Shown: positions 1-9,949, numbered from the stretch's first letter. The stretch: DNA of 46,591 nucleotides from an uncultured Bacteroidia bacterium (GCA_937936615.1 CALDDN010000008.1:1-46591), one strand, 5' to 3'. The notes: generated from the sequence alone by a model not told the origin. Translations and numbers: made by a program.

Positions 1-496
1 GCTCGGGGGTTCGGGTAACGAAGTCCGGCAGGGGGGGCAGGTCGAGGGTCAGGCTGCCTGGGGGGTTGCTTTCTTCGGGCAGCGGGGCATCGGGGCGGCG
101 GGGGGGGGCGGTTTCGGGGTCCGTTAGTAGGGGGCGCAGCGTGACGGGTTCCGCGGCCTGCTGGCTCAGTTTCTGGCGCAGTTCGATGGCCGTCAGGGGC
201 GAGCTTTCGAAGGGTTCCGAGTCATCGAGGGGCTGCAGGGGCTTGCGGATGCGGGCCACGCTTTGCTCTTTCTGGGCCTGTTTCTGGCGGGCGGCCTTCT
301 CCTTCGACTGCTTGTCCTGGGCGTATTTGTTGACCAGGAACTCGTACATGTCGGACGTAATCTTGGCATTGGGGTCGCTGGAGTCCACGGCCTCAAAGCC
401 TTTTTCGCGTAGCGCATCCGCCAAGGTATCAATCGCCACGTTCAGTTCGGCGGAGACCTTGAACAGCCGATACGTCTTCTTTCTATCTTCCGACAT
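1..496 (-). CDS. infB: Translation initiation factor IF-2, N-terminal part (cut by window edge)
   Basis: Minus-strand reading from ATG at 496: MSEDRKKTYRLFKVSAELNVAIDTLADALREKGFEAVDSSDPNAKITSDMYEFLVNKYAQDKQSKEKAARQKQ..., typical Bacteroidota IF-2 N-terminus; directly downstream of nusA. Confidence 0.88.
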   Translation of the reverse strand, partial: MSEDRKKTYRLFKVSAELNVAIDTLADALREKGFEAVDSSDPNAKITSDMYEFLVNKYAQDKQSKEKAARQKQAQKEQSVARIRKPLQPLDDSEPFESSPLTAIELRQKLSQQAAEPVTLRPLLTDPETAPPRRPDAPLPEESNPPGSLTLDLPPLPDFVTRTPE

Positions 497-543
497 GTCT
501 TGCGTTCCCTTGCCGAATAGTTTTTTTAGATACTGTAACAAGG

Positions 544-1809
544 TTAATCTTCGAATTCAGATCTAAGAATTTGGAGCACGTGCTGGATCGTTTCGCGTTC
601 GAGTTCGGTGCGCCGCTCGATTTCGTCGACGCTCAGGGCGATGACGCTCTTGGCCGTATCGCAGCCGATGGCCTTGAGTTCGTCGAGCACCCAGTCTTCG
701 ATTTCGTCGGCGAATTCGTCCAGATCGACGTCCTCCTCGATTTGGTCTTCGGGGTCTTCGCGGAAAATGTCGAGCCGATAGCCTGTCAGGCGCGAGGCCA
801 GGTTGACGTTTTGGCCGCCTTTGCCGATGGCCAGTGAGACCTGATCGGGAGCCAGCCAGACCGAGGCTTTGCGCTGGGCTTCGTCGAGTTCGATCCGCAG
901 GGCTTTGGCGGGGGTCAGTGCCCGCAGGATATAGACCTGGGGATTGGCACTGTAGTTGATCACGTCGATATTCTCGTTGCGCAGCTCGCGCACGATGCCG
1001 TGGATGCGTGCTCCGCGCATCCCCACGCAGGCACCCACCGGGTCGACGCGCTCGTCGTAGCTCTCGACAGCTACCTTGGCCCGCTCGCCCGGCTCGCGTA
1101 CGATGTTTTTTATGGTGATGATGCCTTCGTAAATCTCGGGCACTTCGCGCTCGAAGAGCCGCTCCAGAAACTGGGGAGCCGTCCGCGAGATGATGACCCG
1201 CGGGCTGCCGTTGCGCTGCTGCACGTCGAGCACCACTGCCCGGATCGTATCGCCCTTCTTGAAACGGTCTTTGGGAATCTGTTCGCTGCGCGGCAGTACC
1301 AGTTCCGTCTCGTCGTGCAGAACCAGAATTTCGTTGCGCCACACCTGGTAGACCTCGCCCACTACGATTTCGCCGATCAGCTCCTTGTACTGGTTGTAGA
1401 TGGCGGTTTTTTCCAGCTCTTTGATTTTCTGAGCCAGCAGCTGCTTGGCTGCCAGCACCTGCCGCAGGCCGAAGTTACGCAGGTCGATGACCTCGGCAAA
1501 CTCGTCGCCCACCTCGTAGTCGGGGTCGTGGCGCAGGGCCTCGCTCAGGGTAATCTGCAGGTTCTCGTCTTCGAGGTCGATGTCGTCGACCACGACGCGC
1601 TCACGAAAAACCTGCAGGTCGCCTTTCTCGACATTGACCACGAAGCGGAAGTTCTCGTCCGTTACGTAGCGTTTGCGGATCATGGCCCGAAACACGTCTT
1701 CGAGCACCCCCATGAGGGTGCCGCGGTCGATGTTGCGCAGCCGTGTAAACTCCAGCAGGTTCTCGACTAGATCGCTTTTTTGGTCAACGACAACGTTCTT
1801 CTTGGCCAT
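544..1809 (-). CDS. nusA: Transcription termination/antitermination protein NusA
   Basis: 421 aa with NusA N-domain, S1 and KH motifs (DPVGACVGMRGARIHGIVRELRNENIDVI; LAIGKGGQNVNLASRLTGYRLDI). Confidence 0.97.
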   Translation of the reverse strand: MAKKNVVVDQKSDLVENLLEFTRLRNIDRGTLMGVLEDVFRAMIRKRYVTDENFRFVVNVEKGDLQVFRERVVVDDIDLEDENLQITLSEALRHDPDYEVGDEFAEVIDLRNFGLRQVLAAKQLLAQKIKELEKTAIYNQYKELIGEIVVGEVYQVWRNEILVLHDETELVLPRSEQIPKDRFKKGDTIRAVVLDVQQRNGSPRVIISRTAPQFLERLFEREVPEIYEGIITIKNIVREPGERAKVAVESYDERVDPVGACVGMRGARIHGIVRELRNENIDVINYSANPQVYILRALTPAKALRIELDEAQRKASVWLAPDQVSLAIGKGGQNVNLASRLTGYRLDIFREDPEDQIEEDVDLDEFADEIEDWVLDELKAIGCDTAKSVIALSVDEIERRTELERETIQHVLQILRSEFED

Positions 1810-1912
1810 GGATTACTTAAGAAATATATACGCCTGTCGTTAAGATGGGTTTGAAAGAAAGTTAATCGATGAATCGAGTCGGGTTTATTGATATTGATAT
1901 CGGCGTGTCGGT

Positions 1913-2392
1913 TCAGTTGAAGCTGGGGATGACAAGGGTGCGTTTGATCCGCTCGAGGGGCAGTTCCAGCGTTGCTCCGCTGGCCGCGAGGCCTGCTTTT
2001 TCCGAACTGGGCTGCAGGGGCTGCACCGTCAGGGTCTGGTTGGCAAACGCCAGCAGCCGTGCGTTGAGGCGGCTGCCGTCGTGAAGTTCGATCTCGAGGC
2101 TGCGGCCTACGTTCTGGGGGTACTGCCGTACGTGGCGCAGGGGCTTGCCCACGCCCGGTGAGCTGACTTCGAGGCTGCAATCGTCGTCGAGCAGGCCCCG
2201 GGCCGTCAGCTCGTCACGCAGCCGGTAGTGCAGGGCTGTGCATTCGTGCAGCCGGATGCCCGCATCCGTATCGACAAGCAGGCGCAGCTCACGGCGGCTA
2301 GCGTTCCACGACAGATCGACCAGAAAGCTGCTGGGGTTCCAGGCTTCGAGAATCTGTTGGACGGCGGTCTCCAGTTCAGCACGTTCGGGCAT
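1913..2392 (-). CDS. rimP: Ribosome maturation factor RimP
   Basis: 159 aa, RimP-like (LEVSSPGVGKPLRHVRQYPQNVGRSLEIEL), upstream of nusA as in the classical rimP-nusA-infB operon. Confidence 0.93.
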   Translation of the reverse strand: MPERAELETAVQQILEAWNPSSFLVDLSWNASRRELRLLVDTDAGIRLHECTALHYRLRDELTARGLLDDDCSLEVSSPGVGKPLRHVRQYPQNVGRSLEIELHDGSRLNARLLAFANQTLTVQPLQPSSEKAGLAASGATLELPLERIKRTLVIPSFN

Positions 2393-2454
2393 AAATCAAG
2401 CAAGTGTGAACAAAAAAAGGGAAGCTGGACTCCCCTCCACTTGGTTTCTATCTA

Positions 2455-2484
2455 CAAAGATAGTTCTTTTTCAACACGAGGCAA
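2455..2484 (-). promoter_or_regulatory. Putative Bacteroidota-type promoter for rimP-nusA-infB
   Basis: Minus strand TTG-N19-TATCTTTG (plus strand CAAAGATA 2455-2462, CAA 2482-2484), ~63 bp upstream of rimP start. Confidence 0.6.
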
Positions 2485-2551
2485 TGCCACTTCGTTGGCT
2501 GAACCTGTCGCGGCACAGCTGGGGCGGCGCACTGCCTACGGCGCGGTGTCG

Positions 2552-2758
2552 TCAGTCCAAATAAACGATGGAAGCCCGCACGCGCTGCAGTTCTTCGAGC
2601 TTTTCCTGAGCCCTTTCGTGGCGTAGCGTACGGAATCCGGTTTCGCTGTAAACGTCGAGTTCGCCGGAGGCTCGCCAGTAAATGGCGGCCTGAACCAGCT
2701 GCTCGTCATGGGCGGCATCGGCCGGCTGATTCTGAAGTTGAGGCAAAGGCTGGGGCAT
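2552..2758 (-). CDS. Hypothetical 68-aa protein
   Basis: ORF MPQPLPQLQNQPADAAHDEQLVQAAIYWRASGELDVYSETGFRTLRHERAQEKLEELQRVRASIVYLD; preceded by a promoter-like motif at 2805-2835. Confidence 0.6.
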   Translation of the reverse strand: MPQPLPQLQNQPADAAHDEQLVQAAIYWRASGELDVYSETGFRTLRHERAQEKLEELQRVRASIVYLD

Positions 2759-2804
2759 AGCTGAAAACGGGTTAGGTGATAGCGTGAAATCAACTCATCC
2801 TACG

Positions 2805-2835
2805 CAAATCTAGAACTTTTTACCATTCCACGCAA
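2805..2835 (-). promoter_or_regulatory. Putative promoter for the 68-aa ORF
   Basis: Minus strand TTG-N20-TAGATTTG, matching the Bacteroidota TTTG/TAnnTTTG pattern. Confidence 0.55.
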
Positions 2836-3101
2836 GACTTCACTAACTCTAGAAGGCCCAGTTTTTACGTCTGTGCATTAAGCCCCCGAAAAGACCCGAC
2901 TTCGGGGTGAATAACGAACAACTGGAATCGAAATAACAGCTCGTTTTGCTATTTTTATGTCAAATCTTGAAAAGAAATAGTCCAAATCATTCAGAAAAAC
3001 TGGTACTATTCCAGTGCAAAACTTGTTAAAGCTACATAAACAAAATGAAACTACTCTTCAGTTTGAACCTGAAGCCGTCTTCGAAGCTTTATTTTCTTAC
3101 T

Positions 3102-3109
3102 TACATTTG
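3102..3109 (+). promoter_or_regulatory. Putative -7 element (TACATTTG) upstream of the hybrid kinase
   Basis: TAnnTTTG match ~105 bp upstream of ATG 3214; no clear -33 element. Confidence 0.4.
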
Positions 3110-3213
3110 CAGGATTTTAGACTTTCGATCGCAAAAGTCGACACAAGAGCCGTGTGCTTTAGCGCACCGTGCGGCCTGACTGCAGACCACCCTCAGCTGC
3201 TGCCTTAACCGCC

Positions 3214-5868
3214 ATGAATTCCCGCCCCCTTCAAGATCCCCAACGGCAGCCTGTCCGTCCGCTGGTGTTCAGCCGACGGCTGATCTGGGCTTGGCTGGTG
3301 CGCCTCACCAGTCGCGGCCTGAGCACTGCACATTCGCTAGCCCTCAACCAGCAGATTCTGCTCATGAACTGGACGATCCTCTCGATGATCGTTCTATGCC
3401 TGAGCTGGGTTGTCATCTGGGGGTTACTCGAGCTGTGGATACTGGCCGTGCTGACCTCGGCATTCTGTGTCGATTTGGCACTGATCTACTGGATGATGGG
3501 CCGCGACGAGTCGCGCTATGAACGGCTGCAGTGGCGGGTATATGGCACGCTCCTGGTCGGCGGTTGGCTTACGGCCGACTACCTGGGGCCTGAAACGGGG
3601 GCCTACGTTCTGCCGGCTCTGACCGCGCTGCTGGCCCTGCTGCTCGTGCCGCTGTCGCGGTGCCGCACGCTGCTTCTGCAGGTGATGCTTGCCGGAGCCG
3701 TTACGGCCTTTGTCTACCTGCATCCCCACATCATGCGCCCGCCCGTCATGCTGCCAGCCGATCTGGTTGGCGCACTGCGTGCGGCTTACTATAGCCTGGT
3801 CATTCTGGTGCCGGTACTGGCCCTGCTCTACGAGCGGCTGGCCCACAACCGCACCCTCAGCTGTCTGCTGGAAGTTATGGAGAAACAAACCGTGGATGCC
3901 CGCGAGCTGGCCGCGGCCCAGACCCAGAGCCAGGAAACAGCGGCCCAGCTGCAGGCTCTGATGGACGGCTCGTCGGCTCTGCTTGTTCTCATCGACCGGC
4001 AGGGGCGCATCGTGCGCTTCAACGACGTTTTTGCCAGTTACTGTCGGCGGATCGAGGGCATCGATCCGGCCGTAGGCAACTGCATTTACGACCAGCCCAT
4101 GACCTATGGCGGCTGGTTCCTGCTCCACTTCGAGGAAGCCCTGCAGGGCCGGACGGTGCGGATGGTCGAGAATTTTACCGACCCGCAAGGCGAGACAGTC
4201 GTCCTCGATGTGAGCCTGCAGCCCTCTTTCGATGCCCAGGGCGAAGTACAATACGTGGCCGTAACGACCCTCGACATTACCGAGAACCGGCTCATCAAGC
4301 TTCAGCAGCAGGAAACGCTGCTCAACCTCCAGGCCCTGATCGACAACAACGACTTTGCCATCTGGTCGGTCGATACGGATCACCGCCTGCTGTCGATCAA
4401 CCGACGTTACCGGCAGCTCATCGAATCGCTGAGCGGGCGGCCTGTGCAGCTGGGCGACGACGTTACCGAAGCCTTCGACCCCGCCATCCGGAATTACTGG
4501 AAAATGATCTACCGCCGGGCCTTGGCTGGCGAGCAGTTCGTGACGGAGTGGCACGACAGTCGCTTTAATGTGCTGAACGAAATCCACGCCAGCCCCATTC
4601 CATCGCCCGAGGGCAGCATTCAGGGAGCTGCCCTGCTCATGATCGACATCACGGCCCGCAAAGCCGCCGAACGGCAGCTCATCGAAGCCAAAGAGCAGGC
4701 CGAGCATGCCAGCCAGGTCAAATCGCGCTTTCTGGCCCACATCAGCCACGACCTGCGTAACCCTGTCCATGCCATCCTTGGGTGTGTGGAAGTGCTCAAC
4801 CAGACCGAACTCAATCCTGAGCAGAAACCCGTGGCCGCCATGCTCGAGCGTGCGGGCCGGCGGCTGCGCGACAACCTCGACAACCTGCTCGACTACTCGA
4901 GCCTCGAAGCGGGCCGCTTTCTGCTCGTTTCTGCTCCCTTCGACTTGCAGCAGGCCCTCGCCGACTGCACCGCTCTCTACGAGTTTCTGGCCCGCCAGCA
5001 GGGCATCGGCTTTCAGGCCATCTTACCACCCGGACGGTCCCTGCCCTGGGTCTTGGGCGACAAAACCCGCCTGCTGCGCGTGCTCGACAACCTCGTCGGC
5101 AACGCCATCAAGTTCACCGACGAAGGCACTGTCAGTCTGGAGGTCGAGGCCCGCCAGCCCGACCGGCAGAACGAGCTTGCGCTCACGTTCACCATCACCG
5201 ATACCGGTTCGGGTATCCCCCGCGACCAGCTCGATGCCATTTTCAAGCCTTTTGTTCAGGTCGATTCCTCATCGAAGAAGTCGGTGCAGGGCATCGGTCT
5301 GGGGCTGAGCATCGTCCAGCAGCTCGTCGAACTGATGCAGGGGCAGCTCGAAATCGAAAGCGATCTGGGCCAGGGCACCACCGTGCGCCTGCATCTGAGG
5401 CTGCCCCTTGCTCCGCGCGACATCGAAGACTCCCTCGACGAGCTGCGCGAGCAGGCCCGCAAGCTCGAGCACGTCCGCGTGCTGGTCGCCGAGGACGACG
5501 AAGCCAATGCCCTCTACCTGCAGCACTTCCTCACGGGCCTGGGCTGGAAAGTACGGATCGCCCCCAATGGCAGGTACGTGCTGCGCCTGCTCGAACGCGA
5601 GCCTTTCGATGTCGTGATCATGGATGGGGCCATGCCCGTGATGGACGGCATGGAGGCTACCGAGCGCATCCGCCAGCTCGAACGCGAGCGGCCCGACCGC
5701 CCGCGCATGCCCATCGTCGTGCTCACGGGCTATGCACGCGGCAGCGAACGCGACCGTTTTCTGAGTCTGGGGGTGCAGGGCTTCCTCACCAAGCCCGTCG
5801 AGGAGATCGACCTGCTGCGGGCCTTGCTGGAAGTGGTTCTGGCACCCCAAGCCGAGAACATCGCTTAG
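3214..5868 (+). CDS. Membrane-bound PAS-containing hybrid sensor histidine kinase/response regulator
   Basis: N-terminal hydrophobic helices, PAS-like repeats, H-box HISHDLRNPVHAILGC, ATPase boxes (NLVGNAIKFTDEG, DTGSGIP, GIGLGLSIV), C-terminal REC (VLVAEDDEAN...VVIMDGAMPVMDG...FLTKPV). Start chosen at MNSRPLQDP (3214). Confidence 0.94.
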   Translation: MNSRPLQDPQRQPVRPLVFSRRLIWAWLVRLTSRGLSTAHSLALNQQILLMNWTILSMIVLCLSWVVIWGLLELWILAVLTSAFCVDLALIYWMMGRDESRYERLQWRVYGTLLVGGWLTADYLGPETGAYVLPALTALLALLLVPLSRCRTLLLQVMLAGAVTAFVYLHPHIMRPPVMLPADLVGALRAAYYSLVILVPVLALLYERLAHNRTLSCLLEVMEKQTVDARELAAAQTQSQETAAQLQALMDGSSALLVLIDRQGRIVRFNDVFASYCRRIEGIDPAVGNCIYDQPMTYGGWFLLHFEEALQGRTVRMVENFTDPQGETVVLDVSLQPSFDAQGEVQYVAVTTLDITENRLIKLQQQETLLNLQALIDNNDFAIWSVDTDHRLLSINRRYRQLIESLSGRPVQLGDDVTEAFDPAIRNYWKMIYRRALAGEQFVTEWHDSRFNVLNEIHASPIPSPEGSIQGAALLMIDITARKAAERQLIEAKEQAEHASQVKSRFLAHISHDLRNPVHAILGCVEVLNQTELNPEQKPVAAMLERAGRRLRDNLDNLLDYSSLEAGRFLLVSAPFDLQQALADCTALYEFLARQQGIGFQAILPPGRSLPWVLGDKTRLLRVLDNLVGNAIKFTDEGTVSLEVEARQPDRQNELALTFTITDTGSGIPRDQLDAIFKPFVQVDSSSKKSVQGIGLGLSIVQQLVELMQGQLEIESDLGQGTTVRLHLRLPLAPRDIEDSLDELREQARKLEHVRVLVAEDDEANALYLQHFLTGLGWKVRIAPNGRYVLRLLEREPFDVVIMDGAMPVMDGMEATERIRQLERERPDRPRMPIVVLTGYARGSERDRFLSLGVQGFLTKPVEEIDLLRALLEVVLAPQAENIA

Positions 5869-5937
5869 GGTGGCATTCGCCTTAGCCGAGCGCATTGCGT
5901 ACCTGCACCTTGGGCACCGCGTCTGGTCATGCCGTTC

Positions 5938-6996
5938 TCAGCTCAGGCGGCTGCCGTACTGTTCCTCGTAGTAACGCAGGTATTCGCCCGAACGCACGGC
6001 GGCAACCCAGGCCTCGTTAGTCAGGTACCAGTTGATGGTCTCGCGCAGGCCTGCATCGAACGGGGTTTGAGGTCGCCAGCCCAGCTCGGTCTGGAGCTTG
6101 GTTGCATCGATGGCATAACGCTGGTCGTGGCCCGGGCGGTCGGTAACGAAGGTAATCGAGCGTTCGCCCGTGCCGGCGGGTCGGCCCGTCAGCTCGTCGA
6201 AGAGCTGGCAGACGCGGCGCACCAGGTCGATGTTGCGCCATTCGTTGTCGCCGCCGATGTTGTAGGTCTGGCCGATGCGTCCGCCGTGCAGAATGGTGTC
6301 GATGGCCCTGCAGTGGTCGCCCACCCAGAGCCAGTCGCGCACGTTTTCGCCCGTGCCGTAGACGGGCAGGGGCTTGCCTTCGCGCAGGTTCAGGATGACG
6401 AGCGGCAGCAGTTTTTCGGGGAACTGATAGGGGCCGTAGTTGTTCGAGCAGTTGCTGATGAGCACAGGCAGGCCGTAGGTGTCGTGCCAGGCCCGTACAA
6501 AGTGATCCGAAGCCGCTTTCGAGGCCGAATAGGGGCTGTGCGGGTCGTAGGGGGTATCTTCGCGGAAGCGGCCCTCGGCTCCCAGCGAGCCGTAGACCTC
6601 GTCGGTCGATACGTGGTAAAAGACTTTATCCGACAGCTTGTCCGCCCAGTGTTTTTGCGCCACCCGCAGCAGCGTAACCGTGCCTACAACGTTGGTACGT
6701 ACAAAGGCCCCGGGATCGAGAATCGAGCGGTCGACGTGGCTTTCGGCCGCCAGGTGCAGCACTACCTCGGGCTGGTGGCGGCTGAAGATCGCGTCGATGG
6801 CCGGGGCATCGGCGATGTCGGCTTTTTCGAAGGTGTAGCGCGGGTCGTCTTGCACGTCCTGCAGGTTCATGAGATTGCCTGCGTAGGTCAAGGCATCGAC
6901 GTTGACGACGCGGTAGTCGGGGTGGTGGTCCAGCAGGTGGCGGATGAGATGCGAGCCGATGAAACCGGCTCCGCCCGTTACCAGAAGCGTGCGCAT
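5938..6996 (-). CDS. rfbB: dTDP-glucose 4,6-dehydratase
   Basis: MRTLLVTGGAGFIGSHLIRHLL...STDEVYGSLG...SPYSASKAASDH...SNNYGPYQFPEKLLP, hallmark RmlB; the 551-aa ORF in the track is over-extended upstream into ribD. Confidence 0.95.
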   Translation of the reverse strand: MRTLLVTGGAGFIGSHLIRHLLDHHPDYRVVNVDALTYAGNLMNLQDVQDDPRYTFEKADIADAPAIDAIFSRHQPEVVLHLAAESHVDRSILDPGAFVRTNVVGTVTLLRVAQKHWADKLSDKVFYHVSTDEVYGSLGAEGRFREDTPYDPHSPYSASKAASDHFVRAWHDTYGLPVLISNCSNNYGPYQFPEKLLPLVILNLREGKPLPVYGTGENVRDWLWVGDHCRAIDTILHGGRIGQTYNIGGDNEWRNIDLVRRVCQLFDELTGRPAGTGERSITFVTDRPGHDQRYAIDATKLQTELGWRPQTPFDAGLRETINWYLTNEAWVAAVRSGEYLRYYEEQYGSRLS

Positions 6997-6998
6997 GG

Positions 6999-8057
6999 TC
7001 AGCGGTTGGGGTTGGATGGGTAGTAGATGAAAAGCAGGTCGGCACCCAGCGGGGCGATGTAGTCGAGGTACAGTTCGTCGGGCAGGCGGGGTGCGGTTAC
7101 GTCGGCCTCGGGTGCGGTCTGTGGCCCCCGCAGCACGTGCACCTCGTCGAAAACGTCCTGATTGAGGAACTGCTGCAGCAGGTAGCGGCCGCCTTCGACG
7201 AGCAGCGTGCCGATGCCGCAGCGTTCGTACAGCTCGCCCAGCAGGATGTCGAGTCTGATGTAGGCGGTTTTGTTGTGGGGTACAAAGTAGTGCAGATGGC
7301 CCTGGCTTTCGTTGCGCCGGTGGTTGATGACGATCACGGGTGCATCGGGCCGGAAGACGGCCAGTGTGGGGTCGAGGTCGAGATCGATATCGAAGAGGAT
7401 GCGTACGGGCGGCTGGCCCGGGGCATAGCGTACGTTCAGCAGGGGGTTGTCGCGCCGGACAGTGTTTTTGCCTACCATGATGGCCTGCGAGCGGCTGCGC
7501 AGCTGGTGGACGTAGCGCAGGGCCTCGCTGCCCGAAATGAGGAGCCGTTCGCCGCTGCTGCGACCGATTTTGCCGTCGGCCGTTTCGGCCCATTTAAGGA
7601 TGACATAGGGCCGGCGGCGGCGGATGCTGCGGGCAAAGGGCCGGATCACGGCCTCGAAGGGGCGCGGGTCGGGTGCCAGCTCTACGGCTACGCCGGCCTG
7701 CCGCAGCGTCTCGATGCCGCGACCGGCGACCTGGGGGTTGGGGTCGCAGCAGCCGACGACCACCCGTCCGATGCCTTCGGCCAGGATGCGTCCGGTACAG
7801 GGGGGGGTACGCTTGCCTGCGTGGCAGCAGGGTTCGAGGCTTACATAGAGCGTGGCCGCGGGGATGCGCTCGCGCAGGCTGGGGGGCACGGCTTCGATAG
7901 CGGCTATTTCGGCATGGGGACCGCCCGGGCGTTCATGCCAGCCTTCGGCCAGTATGCGTTCCGACTCCACGAGCAGGGCCCCGACCCGTGGATTGACTCC
8001 CACGCTGGGCGGGGCACGGTGGGCCAGTTCGAGGCAGCGTAGCAGATAGGGGTTCAT
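6999..8057 (-). CDS. ribD: Bifunctional diaminohydroxyphosphoribosylaminopyrimidine deaminase / uracil reductase
   Basis: Deaminase motif PHAEIAAIEA...YVSLEPCCHAGKRTPPCTGRI and reductase domain with VILKWAETADGKIG. Confidence 0.94.
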   Translation of the reverse strand: MNPYLLRCLELAHRAPPSVGVNPRVGALLVESERILAEGWHERPGGPHAEIAAIEAVPPSLRERIPAATLYVSLEPCCHAGKRTPPCTGRILAEGIGRVVVGCCDPNPQVAGRGIETLRQAGVAVELAPDPRPFEAVIRPFARSIRRRRPYVILKWAETADGKIGRSSGERLLISGSEALRYVHQLRSRSQAIMVGKNTVRRDNPLLNVRYAPGQPPVRILFDIDLDLDPTLAVFRPDAPVIVINHRRNESQGHLHYFVPHNKTAYIRLDILLGELYERCGIGTLLVEGGRYLLQQFLNQDVFDEVHVLRGPQTAPEADVTAPRLPDELYLDYIAPLGADLLFIYYPSNPNR

Positions 8058-8092
8058 CGGGCCGACCGTGTCGGGAAATGCCCCGAACCTCC

Positions 8093-9565
8093 TTAGATGC
8101 TGCGGTTGGGGTCGATTTGTTCGAGCAGGTCGGCTACGCGGCGTACGAAGGCACCTCCCATTGCCCCGTCGATGATGCGGTGGTCGTAGGAATGGGACAG
8201 GAACATCATGTGCCGGATGGCGATGACATCGCCTTCGGGCAGTTCGAGCACGGCCGGTTTTTTCTTGATGGCTCCCGTAGCCAGAACGGCCACCTGGGGT
8301 TGCAGGATGATGGGCGTGCCCATGACGTTGCCGAAAGTGCCCACGTTGCTGAGGGTGTAGGTGCCGTCGGCCAGGTCATCGGGTTTGAGCTGGTTGGCGC
8401 GGGCCCGTTGGGTCAGGTCGTTGACGGCGCGGGCTAGGCCTGCCAGGTTGAGGCGGTCGGCGTTGCGGATGGTGGGTACGATCAGGTTGCCCGTGGGCAG
8501 GGCCACGGCCAGCCCGATGTTGATGTCTTTGCGGACGATGATTTTATCGCCGTCGACGGCAGCATTCACCCACGGGAACTCGCGCAGGGCGCGGGCCACA
8601 GCCTCGACAAAAAGCGGGGTAAAGGTGAGCTTCTCGCCGTACTGCTTTTCGAAGGCGGTTTTATGCTGTTCGCGCCAGCGCACCAGTGCCGTTACGTCGG
8701 CTTCGACGAAGGAGGTTACATGGGCCGAGGTGTGCTTCGAATAGACCATGTTTTCGGCAATCATCTTGCGCATACGGTCCATTTCGATGATTTCGACCTC
8801 GCCGCTGATGCTGAAGCTTTTCTTGGGCAGGCCGGCGGTGGTGGGGCTGCCGTTGCTTTCGGCGACGTAGCCGGTGGCAGGCCGTCCGCTGGGGGTAGGG
8901 GGCGGTGTGGTGCGGCTGGTGGCGGGTGCTGCCGGAGCGGATGGAGCCGGGGTGCTGGGGGCAAAGGCGGCGGCAGGCACCCCGCTGCGGCGGCTTTCGA
9001 CGTAGGCCAGGATGTCCTTTTTGGTTACGCGGCCCTCGGAGCCGGTGCCCGGGATGCGGTCCAGCTCATCGGTGCTGATTTGTTCTTCGCGGGCGATGTT
9101 GAGCACGAGGGGCGAATAGAAGCGGCCGCGGATGGGCTGCTGCAGCAGCAGGCCGGTCTTGTCGGCCTGGTAGCCCAGTTCGAGGTTTGATGTGGGGCTG
9201 CCCGCGGGTACGGGCGGGCTGTAGGAAGGCGGGCTGTAGGACGATCCAAAATCGGGGGTGCTGCTCGGGGTGGGGGCCGGTGCGGCGGTAGCGGCGGGTG
9301 CCGGTGCAGCTGCGGCGGCTGAACCCGACGAATCGAGGTAGGCGATGACGGTGCCTACGGGCACCACGTCGCCATCCTTGAACAGGATTTCGGTCAGCAC
9401 GCCTTCGCTCGAGGAGGGCACCTCGGAATCGACTTTGTCGGTGGCGATTTCGAGCACGGGTTCCTCGGCTTCGACGAAGTCGCCCGGATTCTTGAGCCAG
9501 CGAATGATGGTGGCTTCCATTATGCTTTCGCCCAGTTTGGGCATGACCAGTTCGATACGTGCCAT
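8093..9565 (-). CDS. 2-oxo acid dehydrogenase E2 component (dihydrolipoamide acyltransferase)
   Basis: Lipoyl domain (EIATDKVDSEVPSSSEG), Ala/Pro linkers, peripheral subunit-binding domain, catalytic SHSYDHRIIDGAMGGAF motif. Confidence 0.95.
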   Translation of the reverse strand: MARIELVMPKLGESIMEATIIRWLKNPGDFVEAEEPVLEIATDKVDSEVPSSSEGVLTEILFKDGDVVPVGTVIAYLDSSGSAAAAAPAPAATAAPAPTPSSTPDFGSSYSPPSYSPPVPAGSPTSNLELGYQADKTGLLLQQPIRGRFYSPLVLNIAREEQISTDELDRIPGTGSEGRVTKKDILAYVESRRSGVPAAAFAPSTPAPSAPAAPATSRTTPPPTPSGRPATGYVAESNGSPTTAGLPKKSFSISGEVEIIEMDRMRKMIAENMVYSKHTSAHVTSFVEADVTALVRWREQHKTAFEKQYGEKLTFTPLFVEAVARALREFPWVNAAVDGDKIIVRKDINIGLAVALPTGNLIVPTIRNADRLNLAGLARAVNDLTQRARANQLKPDDLADGTYTLSNVGTFGNVMGTPIILQPQVAVLATGAIKKKPAVLELPEGDVIAIRHMMFLSHSYDHRIIDGAMGGAFVRRVADLLEQIDPNRSI

Positions 9566-9605
9566 GATGCGTTCGGTTGGAGGCTGCGGCTGCTGTTGAA
9601 TTGTT

Positions 9606-9635
9606 CAAAGATAGGAAAAGGCTGCCAATTGCAAA
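9606..9635 (-). promoter_or_regulatory. Putative promoter for the E2 gene
   Basis: Minus strand TTTG-N18-TATCTTTG (plus CAAAGATA 9606-9613, CAAA 9632-9635), ~40 bp upstream of the ATG. Confidence 0.65.
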
Positions 9636-9804
9636 GGATTGGGGGCTGGGGCTGCATCCGGTTCCGATTTCGTACATGGCCGCTCGTCCCGCGAGCCACT
9701 GCTTTTGGGCTTGTTCCGCCATATATTGTCTGTCCGGATTTTGGGCCTGCTGCCAGCTTTTTTTGTGAATGTTGCGTTTTTTATTTTTTAATTAATTGAT
9801 TATT

Positions 9805-9826
9805 AAATTTTTTAAATAAAAAATTT
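9805..9826. repeat. A/T-only perfect inverted repeat
   Basis: AAATTTTTT-AAAT-AAAAAATTT inside an AT-rich patch (~9777-9830) of an otherwise GC-rich window. Confidence 0.8.
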
Positions 9827-9949
9827 GGACTATGTGTTTGAGTGCCGTATCGGCTGGGGGAACGGGATTGGAAATTGACTGAAAGAATGAGGATGGGTCG
9901 GCCTGGGTGGCCGGTCGAGGCAGGTTCTGGCACAAAAAATCGGCACGGA

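Noticed and set aside
2883-2907. CCCCGAA...TTCGGGG inverted repeat as a terminator
   Set aside because: No T-run on either side and a long loop; not strong enough to call.
3424-4770. 448-aa minus-strand ORF opposite the first hybrid kinase
   Set aside because: Shadow ORF; the plus strand has unambiguous kinase motifs.
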